Below, in pieces: positions 16,408-25,036 of a stretch of 47,780 nucleotides of DNA. Every line of letters starts with the position of its first letter. The stretch's first letter is position 1. Source of the DNA: an uncultured Prevotellaceae bacterium (lineage in GTDB: Bacteria > Bacteroidota > Bacteroidia > Bacteroidales > Bacteroidaceae); contig CACZRN010000081.1 of NCBI GenBank assembly GCA_902783625.1, positions 1-47,780 of the forward strand, in the 5' to 3' direction. The notes under the pieces were generated by a model, which had not been told where the DNA came from, made no database searches, and saw only the letters and a list, made by a program, of their open reading frames with translations. The position numbers were made by a program, and so were the translations under genes.

Positions 16408-17586
16408 TTATTTCATACACATCTCGAAAATATTCTCCACATCCTGCTGCGTAAGTGGTTTGAAACCTGGCAACGTTCCTCCGCCAACCGACTTGCGCGC
16501 CATTGTGGCAAAATGCTCACGATCGATACCTACCTCAGGGAAAGTACTCTTCAGTTGGAGGGTATCGAAGAGAAACTCTCTCAGACGCTGTATCGCTTCA
16601 TGGGCAATATCCATCGGCGCTTTCGACGAGTCGATACCGAAGACATTCACACCCCATTGCGCGTATTTCGACACCGTCGTCTCGTCGAGACAATACTCCA
16701 TCCATCGCGGTGTGAGTATGGCGAGTCCCAGTCCGTGGGTGATGTCGTAGATAGCCGACAGCTCGTGCTCCATCGGATGGCAGCTCCATGCCAGACGCTT
16801 GCCACCATCGACGAAGCCGTTGATTGCCCATGTCGATGTCCACATCAGGTTGGCGCGGGCCTCGTAGTTGTCGGGTTCCTTCATTGCTATCGGAGCATAG
16901 CGGATGATGGTCTTCATGAGTCCTTCCATGAAGCAGTCGAGCATAAACAGGTCCTGATCCATATTGAAGTACACCTCAATGATGTGCGACATCATGTCGG
17001 CAGCACCACATGCTGTCTGATATGGGGACACCGTGAACGTGTTTGTCGGGTCGAGGAACGATGCCTTCGGCAGCAGCGCGGGAGCCAAACGCCCGTTTTT
17101 GTCCTTTGTCTCGGGATTACTTATCACTCCGCCCGAATCCATCTCCGACCCTGTGGCGGCCAGTGTAAGTATGCTCACTATGGGCAGAGCGCGCTCTATG
17201 GGTGCTTGCTTCTGGTAGTCGAGGAAGTCCCAAGGATCGTGGTCAACGCATGCTCCGGCAGCCATAAACTTTGTGGCGTCTATCGTCGAACCGCCGCCCA
17301 CTGCCAGCAGAACGTCGATATGATGCTCTTTGCACATCTGTGCACCGCGGCGCACACTGTTGATGCGGGGATTCGGCTCAATGCCCGAGAGCTCAAACAG
17401 CTCCAGCCCGGCATCCTTAATCTCTTTCACCACGCGGTCGTATAGCCCCATTCGCTTAATGCTCCCGCCACCGTAGGTCATCAGCACGCGCGTGCCATAT
17501 TTTTTCAACTCAGTACTCAGGTTACTCAGTTGATCGCGTCCGAAATACACACGGACGGGAATGTCGTAAATAAAATCGTGAATCAT
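16408..17586 (-). CDS. Iron-containing alcohol dehydrogenase (YqhD/butanol dehydrogenase type)
   Basis: The 392-residue group III dehydrogenase has the nucleotide-binding AVGGGSTIDATKF around residue 97 and metal ligands in CGAADMMSHIIE and CHPMEHELSAIYDITHGLGLAIL. The family reduces aldehydes to alcohols with NAD(P)H in the cytoplasm. The opening IHDFIYDIPVRVYFG is typical of the BDH/YqhD branch. Aldehyde detoxification or fermentative redox balance is plausible, but the substrate is unknown. greA follows directly in the same transcript. Confidence 0.92.
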   Translation of the reverse strand: MIHDFIYDIPVRVYFGRDQLSNLSTELKKYGTRVLMTYGGGSIKRMGLYDRVVKEIKDAGLELFELSGIEPNPRINSVRRGAQMCKEHHIDVLLAVGGGSTIDATKFMAAGACVDHDPWDFLDYQKQAPIERALPIVSILTLAATGSEMDSGGVISNPETKDKNGRLAPALLPKASFLDPTNTFTVSPYQTACGAADMMSHIIEVYFNMDQDLFMLDCFMEGLMKTIIRYAPIAMKEPDNYEARANLMWTSTWAINGFVDGGKRLAWSCHPMEHELSAIYDITHGLGLAILTPRWMEYCLDETTVSKYAQWGVNVFGIDSSKAPMDIAHEAIQRLREFLFDTLQLKSTFPEVGIDREHFATMARKSVGGGTLPGFKPLTQQDVENIFEMCMK

Positions 17587-17611
17587 AATAGTAATTTTTT
17601 ATTTTCTGCAA

Positions 17612-17643
17612 CAAAGTTATGAAGTTATTCTCAAAAAAACAAA
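17612..17643 (-). promoter_or_regulatory. Promoter of the adh-greA transcript
   Basis: Read on the minus strand, TTTG (17640-17643), a 20-base spacer and TAACTTTG (17612-17619) form a full consensus promoter. The expected start is about 20 bases before the ADH ATG. Confidence 0.8.
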
Positions 17644-17710
17644 ACTCCCGCCTCAATAACCCAAGACTAATACCCTCAGGCTACAGAGCATGATACCTCG
17701 CTCGTCAGAC

Positions 17711-19138
17711 CTAATCGTCCCAGCAGGTCAGGTCTTTTTCTATCTCTGGTAGCTGACTCCTTCGGAACACAGGGTCTTTTATTCCGCTGCACTTCTGCTG
17801 CCTATAGTCGTCGAGCAGCCGGAACACATACTTACTCAGGCAGGCGATGGCTATCAGGTTGACGCCGGTGACGAGTGCCATAAATAGGTCGCCGATATTC
17901 CAGACAGTGTCGAGGGTGACAAGCGAACCGAACATTACCAGCACTCCGGCTGAGAAGATGCGATATATAGTGAGTGCCAGTCGGCTGGATGTCATGAAGC
18001 GTATGTTTGCCTCGCCGTAATAGTAGTTGCCGATGATAGACGAAAAGGCGAAAAGGAAGATGGCTATCGCGATGAAGATGGGACCGAGGGAACCTATCTC
18101 TGAATAAAGCGCAGCCTGCGTGAGCGTTATGCCATTCAGCTCCGGAACGTTGTACAGTCCGCTGATGAGGATAATGAATGCTGTGCACGAACAGACGAGC
18201 AGGGTGTCGGTGAAAACCCCTAATGCCTGTATGAGGCCCTGTTTCACAGGGTGGGAGACAGTGGCTGTCGCTGCCACGTTGGGCGTACTGCCCTCGCCGG
18301 CCTCATTGCTGAACAGACCTCGTTTCGTGCCTATCAGAATGGTTGCACCTATCGATCCTCCCACCGATTGCTCTATGCCAAAGGCACTGCTGACAATTAC
18401 CTTCAGCACGTGGGGAATCAGATGTATATTGGCGACGATGACCACCAGCGCTAAGATGAAGTATCCTATTGCCATCAGCGGCACCAGCACAGCACTGACG
18501 TTTGCAATGCGATGGATGCCACCAAAGACTATGACAAGCGCCATGGCGGCGATAACCGCTCCCACAACAACCGGGTTCCAACCAAATGCCTCGTGCATTG
18601 CACCGCAGATGGTGTTGCTCTGTATGGAATTATATGAGAGTCCAAATGTTATCGTTATCAGTATGGCAAACACGATGGCGAGCCATCTCTGATGCAGCCC
18701 CTTCTGTATGTAATATGCCGGACCGCCCACGTACGATTCTTTGTGCCGTTGCTTAAAGAGCTGTCCGAGCGTCGACTCGACGAATGCCGTAGCCGAGCCT
18801 AACAGCGCGATAATCCACATCCAGAAGATAGCTCCCGGGCCACCTATCGCTATTGCAGTGGCAACACCTGCCAGATTGCCCGTTCCTATGCGAGTGGCAA
18901 CAGAGACTGCGAATGCCTGAAACGAAGAAATATGTTTGCGGTTGTCGTCGGCAGCACTACGAGCGCCTTCGGCTGTGCGGGCAGAGTCAGTCAACAGCCT
19001 GAACATCTCGCCTATCATGCGGAACTGTACGCCCTTTGTCTTCCACGTAAACCACAATCCGCACAACACCAAACAGCCAATAAGCAGATAGCTCCATAGT
19101 GCATCACTTATCTGAGATATAATATTATAGAAATCCAT
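17711..19138 (-). CDS. Sodium:alanine (AGCS family) symporter
   Basis: This 475-residue inner-membrane protein has about ten or eleven hydrophobic spans. It carries AGCS hallmarks: ATRIGTGNLAGVATAIAIGG near residue 80, GGPAYYIQKGL, and GTKRGLFSNEAGEGSTPN around residue 265. It would import alanine or glycine with sodium. The C-terminal 50 residues are hydrophilic and cytoplasmic. It lies 43 bases downstream of the comM-like gene on the same strand; no terminator is seen between them, so they may share a transcript. Confidence 0.93.
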   Translation of the reverse strand: MDFYNIISQISDALWSYLLIGCLVLCGLWFTWKTKGVQFRMIGEMFRLLTDSARTAEGARSAADDNRKHISSFQAFAVSVATRIGTGNLAGVATAIAIGGPGAIFWMWIIALLGSATAFVESTLGQLFKQRHKESYVGGPAYYIQKGLHQRWLAIVFAILITITFGLSYNSIQSNTICGAMHEAFGWNPVVVGAVIAAMALVIVFGGIHRIANVSAVLVPLMAIGYFILALVVIVANIHLIPHVLKVIVSSAFGIEQSVGGSIGATILIGTKRGLFSNEAGEGSTPNVAATATVSHPVKQGLIQALGVFTDTLLVCSCTAFIILISGLYNVPELNGITLTQAALYSEIGSLGPIFIAIAIFLFAFSSIIGNYYYGEANIRFMTSSRLALTIYRIFSAGVLVMFGSLVTLDTVWNIGDLFMALVTGVNLIAIACLSKYVFRLLDDYRQQKCSGIKDPVFRRSQLPEIEKDLTCWDD

Positions 19139-19181
19139 TTAAGGTATTTAGTTTTTGGTTATTGCTTCTTGTCTCTTTTTT

Positions 19182-20729
19182 TTACATTCCCCGCTCTGCC
19201 CAGTCGCCGCGGTCGAGGTTACGATAGCCGATTGCCTCGGCAAGATGCATCGACTCAACCTTCTCGCTGCCGGCAAGGTCGGCAATGGTACGGGCAACTT
19301 TCAATATACGATTATATGCACGGGCTGAGAGCGAGAGACGCTCCATCGCCATGCGCAACATCTGCACACCTGCCTCATCGGGTTCGGCATACTTATGAAT
19401 CATGCGTTCGGTCATCTGTGCATTACAATAGACGCCTTTCACATCCTTGAAGCGCTGCTCCTGTATGTTACGAGCCTTTATCACTCGTTCACGGATAGCA
19501 GCCGAGGGCTCGCCAGGCTGTACCTTGGAGATATCTTTGAACGGCACCGGCGTGATTTCTATCTGCAGATCGATGCGATCGAGCATCGGGCCTGAGATGC
19601 GATTCATGTATTTCATCCTTTGTCCAGGGGTGCAGACACAGGTGTGAGTGGGATCACCATAATAGCCACACGGACAAGGATTCATCGAGGCTACAAACAT
19701 AAACGAGCAGGGGTATTCTATGGTATATTTAGCTCGCGAGATGGTTATCTTGCGGTCTTCCAATGGCTGTCGCAACACTTCGAGAGTTGTCTTGTTAAAC
19801 TCGGGCAACTCATCAGCAAAGAGCACTCCGTTATGCGCTAAACTTATCTCACCAGGCTGCGGATTAGTACCGCCTCCGACGAGTGCCACCTCTGATATGG
19901 TGTGATGCGGAGCACGGAACGGACGCTGTGAGATGAGCGATGTGCCTTTACCAAGTTTTCCAGCAACGGAGTGTATCTGTGTAGTCTCAAGACTTTCAGC
20001 AAGTGAGAGTGGAGGAAGGATGCTCGGCAGTCGCTTTGCCATCATCGACTTTCCCGAGCCCGGCGGGCCTATCATAATCAGATTGTGTCCTCCAGCTGCT
20101 GCCACTTCAAGGGCGCGCTTCACATTCTCCTGTCCACGCACATCGGCAAAATCAAGGTCGAATTTATACTGATGTTCATAGAATTCACGGCGTGTGTCGA
20201 TGACGGTAGGCTCGTAAGTGGCTGTGTCGTTAAAGAACTTTATCACGTCCATCAGGTTATCCATACCATAGACGTCGAGATTATTCACCACAGCGGCTTC
20301 GCTGACATTCTGTCGAGGCACAATCAGTCCTTTGAACTTCTCCGCGCGAGCCCTTATGGCAATAGGTAGTGCACCGCGCACCGGCTGCAGATTACCATCG
20401 AGACCAAGCTCACCGACAATCATATACTTGTCGAGCTTCTGACACTCCACGTTACCATTGGCAGCGAGGATAGCTATTGCGAGTGGAAGGTCGAAACTGC
20501 TTCCCTCTTTGCGCAAGTCGGCAGGGGCCATATTCACAGTGATGTCTGCCCGTGGGAATTTGAATCCTACGTATTGCATGGCGGCAGCTATTCTGTCGCG
20601 CCCCTCACGCACTGCAGTATCGCCAAGACCTGTGAAATGATACATCACTCCCTTTGTCAGACTCACCTCGATGGTAACAGTTGTCACCTCAAGGCCATTC
20701 ACCGCAGCGCAATATGTTTTAACAAGCAT
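19182..20729 (-). CDS. comM: ComM/YifB family magnesium-chelatase-like AAA+ ATPase
   Basis: The 515-residue protein has the N-terminal Lon-protease-like fold (TGLGDTAVREGRDRI, then APADLRKEGSSFDLPLAIAI). An AAA+ core carries Walker A GPPGSGKSM at residues 221-229 and Walker B-like LFADELPEF. A short Cys-bearing linker (NPCPCGYYGDPTHTCVCTP) and the C-terminal Mg-chelatase-type helical domain follow. ComM homologues are hexameric helicases that aid branch migration when transformed DNA is integrated. The length fits. The name follows the family; activity here is untested. Confidence 0.92.
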   Translation of the reverse strand: MLVKTYCAAVNGLEVTTVTIEVSLTKGVMYHFTGLGDTAVREGRDRIAAAMQYVGFKFPRADITVNMAPADLRKEGSSFDLPLAIAILAANGNVECQKLDKYMIVGELGLDGNLQPVRGALPIAIRARAEKFKGLIVPRQNVSEAAVVNNLDVYGMDNLMDVIKFFNDTATYEPTVIDTRREFYEHQYKFDLDFADVRGQENVKRALEVAAAGGHNLIMIGPPGSGKSMMAKRLPSILPPLSLAESLETTQIHSVAGKLGKGTSLISQRPFRAPHHTISEVALVGGGTNPQPGEISLAHNGVLFADELPEFNKTTLEVLRQPLEDRKITISRAKYTIEYPCSFMFVASMNPCPCGYYGDPTHTCVCTPGQRMKYMNRISGPMLDRIDLQIEITPVPFKDISKVQPGEPSAAIRERVIKARNIQEQRFKDVKGVYCNAQMTERMIHKYAEPDEAGVQMLRMAMERLSLSARAYNRILKVARTIADLAGSEKVESMHLAEAIGYRNLDRGDWAERGM

Positions 20730-20788
20730 ACAATCAAAGATTTATTTGAAAATGTTTTTCTCCTGACTTTATCGCAATATACGTGCGA

Positions 20789-21820
20789 CTATTGCTTCAC
20801 ACCCAACAGCGCGTTGAGTTTCTCAATCAACTGGTCGGTAGGCAGACTGCGGGCAACGATTTTGCCTTTCTGCAGGACAATATTGTCGGGAATGGATGTC
20901 AATGCCAAGCTATCGACAATGGGAGAATCGAATAGGTTGCCGTCCGAAACGATAGGCCATGTGATTGTATCACGTCGAATTGAGTTTTTCACCTCTTCCC
21001 TATCACCGTCGATTGCGATGCCGAGCACCTGAAGACGCCCATGCGATGAGCGTGCCGTGCTGGATATCATACTCTGCTGACGCATGCTCTGCACATTCCA
21101 CGTAGCCCATGCATTGATTACTGCCACATCAGCGTTTCTTATCTTCCCGAAGTCAACCTGCGTGCTGTCGATTGCCATTGCCTGCAGATTCTTTGGCAAC
21201 GAATTGCCAACACTGGTCTGATCAATTTTCTGTAGTTGTCTGTCGAGCCTTACGAGGAATCCATCGCGTGGCTGTGCCTCGAGCAACTTTGCTGTCAGTT
21301 TCGCTGCGAGTGGATAATCGGGAATAGGACCCTGAAGAATATGACGCGCCACGAGGAATGTGCCCACCCTCGATTTCGGATGATCCGCCACCACCTGCTC
21401 GGCTATCTGCTTGCGCTCTTCGGGCGTGGAGTCTGATATGCGCTGACGAAGCTTGTTCATCAACTCATTGTCGCGAGTGCCTTTCACCTCAAGTTCTTTC
21501 AGGTGTGTGGCGTCACCTTTTATGCTCACGCTCTTGCCTGGCTCACCGAAGACAACCTGCTCGGAGTAGTTGGGAAAGATAATTACAAACGCTGTCGGCG
21601 AACTGATGCGTTTCTCATAGACTATGCGTCCGTCTTGCACTCTAATGGTATCGAGCGCGCCAGTGTTGCCTTCAATTGAGTACACCCAGAACTCTCCCTG
21701 ATTGATGTGTCGGAAGCGTCCTTCCATTTTGAAGTATTTCCCCTCATGCGAGCACGACGACATCATCATTGCCGTGAGCACAGCAACGGTGGTACTGGTG
21801 AATAATTTCCTTATGTGCAT
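20789..21820 (-). CDS. Thioredoxin-like lipoprotein lacking the CXXC motif
   Basis: This 343-residue protein starts at MHIRKLF and has a lipoprotein signal ending MMMSSC (Cys near residue 23). Residues about 35-120 look like the DUF4369 domain commonly found before Bacteroidetes redoxins. The C-terminal 130 residues follow the AhpC/TSA-thioredoxin pattern (DVAVINAWATWN, then SIPDNIVLQKGKIVARSL). The catalytic WCxxC is replaced by W-N-V-Q-S, so normal disulfide exchange is impossible. It may have become a binding or structural protein. It sits between comM and a TPR lipoprotein on the same strand, but no joint role is evident. Confidence 0.82.
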   Translation of the reverse strand: MHIRKLFTSTTVAVLTAMMMSSCSHEGKYFKMEGRFRHINQGEFWVYSIEGNTGALDTIRVQDGRIVYEKRISSPTAFVIIFPNYSEQVVFGEPGKSVSIKGDATHLKELEVKGTRDNELMNKLRQRISDSTPEERKQIAEQVVADHPKSRVGTFLVARHILQGPIPDYPLAAKLTAKLLEAQPRDGFLVRLDRQLQKIDQTSVGNSLPKNLQAMAIDSTQVDFGKIRNADVAVINAWATWNVQSMRQQSMISSTARSSHGRLQVLGIAIDGDREEVKNSIRRDTITWPIVSDGNLFDSPIVDSLALTSIPDNIVLQKGKIVARSLPTDQLIEKLNALLGVKQ

Positions 21821-21918
21821 TGTTTTCCTAAAACGACAACACATCCCCGCGAGCGACGTGATTCCGACTTATACGTATCGTCCTGCGCAGGGATGTGCTG
21901 GATGGGTTTATGTGAACG

Positions 21919-23598
21919 TTATTTTAAAAGCGACAGTTCAAGATCGTGGTCGGCATAGTTTTGCAATGACGGATCGAGTTTCACAGCCTCCTCGAGGTAC
22001 GACTTGGCAGCAAACTTGTTAGCGCGACGTGCAGCGACGATAGCGTGCAGATAGTTCGTCATAGCATTTGGCGACTTGATATTGTCGAGTGTCTGTGCAG
22101 CGGCGGCATAATTCTTGTTGAGCAACTGTGCCAGGGCTGCCATATTGTTGTCGGTGTCAGAGAGTGTCTTCTCTGCCTCGGCGTAGTTTCCTTTTGCCAG
22201 GCTCAGCACACCGAGAGCGCTCTTCACATTCTCCTGTCCCGAAGCCTTTGCCATATAGTTCTCAGCCTCAGCCATATTACCGTTGGCAAGTGCGATGAGT
22301 CCCTCGTTAGCATTAGCCTCTGCTGCCTGTGGGTTCAGGCGGAGCGACTGTGCGAGATACTGACGTGCCTTATCCTGATTACCCTTTGCCATCTCGAGCG
22401 ATGCGAGGTTGTTCAGTGCGCGGTAGTCGTTAGGATAGAGACGGGCAGTAGTAGTATAGACATTCTCCTCCATCTTCTTGTCGTCGGTGATTGATGCGAG
22501 ATAGAGCAGTTCGTCGATGCTCAGTTTCGAAGGATCAGCAGCATACTGAGAGCGTATTTCGTCGTCGCTGCGACCGATAACCTCGTAGTTGATGATGAGT
22601 CGTGAGCGACGCAGCTCGGGCAGAATGCCGTCAGCCAGTTCGCGGAAACCAGCGCTCATATTTCTGATTTGCTGCTCGCGCTGCTCTGGATCTTTATACA
22701 TAGAGAGCACACGCAGGATGACGTCTTTGTCTTGTATGTTGCTTGCCTGCACCAGCTGCTGGAATCCCTCCCAGTCTTCAGCAGTGTAGTGCGCATCGAG
22801 CGGAGCATCTACCTTTGTGGCCTTCAACTGCTGCTTAACATATTCCTCGGCACTTGCCTGACGCTTACCAGCCAACCGGTCGTTGAACTCGAAGCCTCCC
22901 TCTGGCGATGCATAGGCCTGGATCTCCACATTCTGCATGTTCAGACGCTCGCGGTCGGCGTTTATCTGCTTCAGCATAGCGATGAACTCTTTTATCGAGT
23001 TTGTCTGCAGCTCGCTCTTGCGGATGTTAGCCTGATTGACGAGGAACTTAATGTTTGCTTCCTGCTTCTGAGCCTTTATGCGCTCGAAGGCATCGGGAGC
23101 GATGACACCCTCACCGTCGGCGAGTATCTTCTTGTAGAGCTCCGATGTGGCAATCACACCGTTAGCCACCTTCACGGCAGGTATCTGCACCTTCTTCTTT
23201 CCTATGAAGGCATTGAAGGTGAGATAGAGATCGCTCTGCTGGAACTGCGGAGCATAGGTGAAGTTGGTCTTCATTGTGTAGCGTCCACCCAGGCGGTAGT
23301 TGATAGTCTGGTCGTTGCCCAGCACTTTCTCGCCTTGGAACGATGCGCTCTGTCCTGTCAGTGTACTGTTGTCGATGGCTGAGCGCAGTTCAGGAATAAC
23401 TGTCACCACAGCCTTCCTCTTCATATATTTTTCGGGGAATGTACCGCTGATGGTAGCTTCCACGTTGCCGCCTTGAGTCTCAAGGGGATTAGGTGTTACT
23501 GAGAAATACTTCGGGTCGAGTGCTCCCATCTTTCCCGAACAAGCGGCGAGGAGCAGCATAGCGCCGATAACAAACAATAAATTTTGTGTCTTACGCAT
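21919..23598 (-). CDS. TPR lipoprotein with OmpA-like segment
   Basis: The 559-residue protein starts at MRKTQNLL, where a lipoprotein signal ends LLAAC; an in-frame upstream ATG at 23637 would add 13 non-signal residues and is rejected. Residues about 25-150 are beta-rich. Around 205-280 there is an OmpA-like pattern (NVEIQAYASPEGGFEFNDRLAGKRQ). From about 365 on, TPR-type repeats appear (YPNDYRALNNLASLEMAKGN, ARQYLAQSLRLNPQAAEANA). It is likely an outer-membrane lipoprotein that binds peptidoglycan or partners in envelope assembly. Similar proteins are common in Bacteroidales but have no agreed function. Confidence 0.82.
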   Translation of the reverse strand: MRKTQNLLFVIGAMLLLAACSGKMGALDPKYFSVTPNPLETQGGNVEATISGTFPEKYMKRKAVVTVIPELRSAIDNSTLTGQSASFQGEKVLGNDQTINYRLGGRYTMKTNFTYAPQFQQSDLYLTFNAFIGKKKVQIPAVKVANGVIATSELYKKILADGEGVIAPDAFERIKAQKQEANIKFLVNQANIRKSELQTNSIKEFIAMLKQINADRERLNMQNVEIQAYASPEGGFEFNDRLAGKRQASAEEYVKQQLKATKVDAPLDAHYTAEDWEGFQQLVQASNIQDKDVILRVLSMYKDPEQREQQIRNMSAGFRELADGILPELRRSRLIINYEVIGRSDDEIRSQYAADPSKLSIDELLYLASITDDKKMEENVYTTTARLYPNDYRALNNLASLEMAKGNQDKARQYLAQSLRLNPQAAEANANEGLIALANGNMAEAENYMAKASGQENVKSALGVLSLAKGNYAEAEKTLSDTDNNMAALAQLLNKNYAAAAQTLDNIKSPNAMTNYLHAIVAARRANKFAAKSYLEEAVKLDPSLQNYADHDLELSLLK

Positions 23599-23665
23599 GA
23601 GATAAATTATGTTTTTACGTGTTTTTAAATATTTCAAGGGAAAATGTTACATAAACTTTGACATC

Positions 23666-23734
23666 CGTTGTGCCGCGAGCAACTTGAAGCCCGCTTGGGC
23701 CTACTCTTGCTAAAGCAAGCGTTGTGCCGCGAGC
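23666..23734. repeat. Direct repeat of the tRNA-Leu 3' end
   Basis: CGTTGTGCCGCGAGC occurs at 23720-23734, covering the last tRNA bases, and again at 23666-23680 beyond the gene. Between them are two small hairpins, GCCCGCTTGGGC-like and CTTGCTAAAGCAAG. Such a duplicated tRNA end can be left by an integrated element or by recombination. No integrase is nearby. Confidence 0.75.
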
Positions 23735-23809
23735 GGGACTCGAACCCGCACAACCTTTCCAGGTCAAGGGATTTTAAGTCCCTCGTGTCTACCATTCCAC
23801 CATCGCGGC
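23725..23809 (-). tRNA. tRNA-Leu (UAA)
   Basis: Read on the minus strand, the 85-base gene folds as a class II tRNA. The 7-bp acceptor is GCCGCGA/TCGCGGC with discriminator A, the anticodon stem is AGGGA/TCCCT with loop CTTAAAA (anticodon TAA), a long variable arm TGACCTGGAAAGGTTGT follows, and the T arm is GCGGG-TTCGAGT-CCCGC. CCA is not encoded. The anticodon reads UUA and UUG leucine codons. A consensus promoter lies about 40 bases upstream. Confidence 0.98.
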
Positions 23810-23847
23810 AACCGTAATATTTTGCCTTTACCTTGTAAAAGCAACTG

Positions 23848-23878
23848 CAAAGTTAGTGAAAGCCGAAGACAATGCAAA
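23848..23878 (-). promoter_or_regulatory. tRNA-Leu promoter
   Basis: On the minus strand TTTG (23875-23878), a 19-base spacer and TAACTTTG (23848-23855) give a perfect consensus. Transcription would start around 23841, some 30 bases before the tRNA. Confidence 0.85.
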
Positions 23879-24019
23879 ATAAAATACGAAGATTTTTTAT
23901 TTTCATTGTTGAGGCGAATCCTAACTTCTTCGCAGAAAAAGTTAGTGCAAACCGAGCGAAGAACAAAATATAATACGAAGATTTTTTATTATTCCTCTCG
24001 AGACGCAGCCTAACTTCAA
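23851..24019. repeat. Tandem duplication of the tRNA promoter region
   Basis: Two 80-base copies (23851-23930 and 23940-24019) start with AGTTAGTG and share AATACGAAGATTTTTTATT and a GAGRCG..TCCTAACTTC-type end. The distal copy keeps the 19-base spacer, but its -7 box is TAACTTTT, so it is probably weak. Its 33-base promoter part nearly matches the one at 7042-7074. Confidence 0.8.
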
Positions 24020-24020
24020 C

Positions 24021-24212
24021 GTCAGTTAAGCCCGCAAAGGTTCTCGAGTAGCCGCAAAGCCCATTGCTCGTGATGCCTTCTGCTACCAGCATCACATTGC
24101 CATCAATAGTCAAATCAGCAGAGTTGGAGCCCATGAAAACACCTGCATAACCCTGACCAATCAACTGGCCTTCGCCTTTTATGGTGGTATTGCCCTTCAG
24201 ATAGATGCAGAT
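24021..24212 (-). pseudogene. Fragment of an exported repeat protein
   Basis: A 64-codon open stretch reads ICIYLKGNTTIKGEG, then GYAGVFMGSNSADLTIDGN and LVAEGITSNGLCGYSR. This is the beta-strand, turn-rich style of exported Bacteroidetes surface proteins. It has no signal peptide or proper start; the upstream in-frame residues are low-complexity junk. Downstream it runs straight into the tandem promoter repeat. It is best read as a remnant broken by the repeat rather than a working gene. I cannot name the parent family. Confidence 0.6.
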
Positions 24213-24617
24213 TATTTCAAAACAACAAAAAAGAAGGAGAAATTTTAAATTTGTCGCTTTTGACCATGGCACTATTTTTTCCGTCGAAAAGAAGAGTCTC
24301 CGAAAATCGACAAAAATATAAAATATAATTATTCTTCTTATTTCTGACAATTTTTGGAGGCTTCTTACAATTCGTCTCCCTTTTTATCGGCCTTCCCTTT
24401 CAACTTTCACTTTTCAACTTGCAACTTATAACCAAAAACCCCTTATTTAAACACATTCCAGATAAAAAAGCCCATTTTTCGCTGTTTTTTGCCTTTTCCG
24501 CACACTTCATCGTTTTTTCTCACTTTTTTATCAAAACCCTCTAACTACCTCTTTCTCAATCTCCTGCGCGCCTTTTGATTCGCAAAGTCCCCCTTCGGGG
24601 GATTAGGGGGCTCCCAT
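24213..24617. other. Gene-free, pyrimidine-rich stretch
   Basis: No coding sequence is supported. The strand is strongly biased to T and C. It contains TTTCAACTTTCACTTTTCAA-type repeats around 24399-24424, like those inside the GH106 gene. The hairpin TCCCCCTTCGGGGGA is at 24588-24602, followed by a second GGGGG run. Confidence 0.6.
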
Positions 24618-24699
24618 TAGGTGGGCTCTTTAATGCCATTAAAGTGCCCAAGTAACAGCCTTAAAGTGCCCATCTAATGCCATTAAAGAGCCCACTTAC
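24618..24699. repeat. ATTAAA-type inverted repeat element E
   Basis: The left arm starts GTGGGCTCTTTAATGCCATT and the right arm ends GCCATTAAAGAGCCCACTTA. The whole 82-bp element is an imperfect inverted repeat, with smaller GGGC-CTTTAATG/CATTAAAG-GCCC hairpins inside each arm. The core word is the same as in elements A, B and D. Confidence 0.75.
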
Positions 24700-24784
24700 C
24701 AGCGTCGAAAAAGCAAAGAAACGGCGATTTTAACTTAAAACGTGTTAAATTCGTCGCTTTTTTGCCATCAACGCAAGCATTTTT

Positions 24785-24952
24785 TGGGGTTACCGTTCCC
24801 GTTAACGTTATCGTTAAAAAACCGCTTTCAATTTATCACTTTTATGTCGTTTTACTCCATGAAGTTTGGCTGCGCCTCGGCATAGAGTAAACTCTCTGCA
24901 CTCAGCTTGCACAAACTTTTCGTTTTTCACTCCGACCGCAGGGAGGTTCATG
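24785..24952. repeat. Further dispersed repeat pieces before the PD40 gene
   Basis: CGTTCCCGTTAACGTTATCG (near 24797) resembles the hexamer array inside the TonB-receptor gene. GGCTGCGCCTCGGCATAGAG followed by TGCACTCAGCTTGCACAAAC (24868-24914) is a degenerate copy of the repeat at 7008-7074. The reverse complement of 24914-24952 matches the repeat after kdgK. Confidence 0.6.
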
Positions 24953-24986
24953 TTGCATAAACAATGTGCGTTTAGGACGATATTAT

Positions 24987-25017
24987 TTTGTGGGAAACGG
25001 AAAGTGTTGTATCTTTG
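24987..25017 (+). promoter_or_regulatory. Promoter of the PD40-protein gene
   Basis: TTTG (24987-24990), a 19-base spacer and TATCTTTG (25010-25017) match the consensus exactly. The start codon lies 20 bases further on. Confidence 0.85.
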
Positions 25018-25036
25018 CACAAAACAATAATGAAAC

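Noticed and set aside
16513-17445. 310-codon plus-strand frame opposite the alcohol dehydrogenase
   Set aside because: The minus-strand frame has all family motifs; the plus-strand translation has none.
23666-24019. Integrated element or phage at tRNA-Leu
   Set aside because: No integrase, transposase or phage gene is present; only a short duplicated tRNA end and repeats remain.
24214-24350. N-terminal part of the open frame ahead of the surface-protein remnant
   Set aside because: The residues are low-complexity, with no signal peptide and no match in style to the remnant; only the downstream 64 codons look protein-like.
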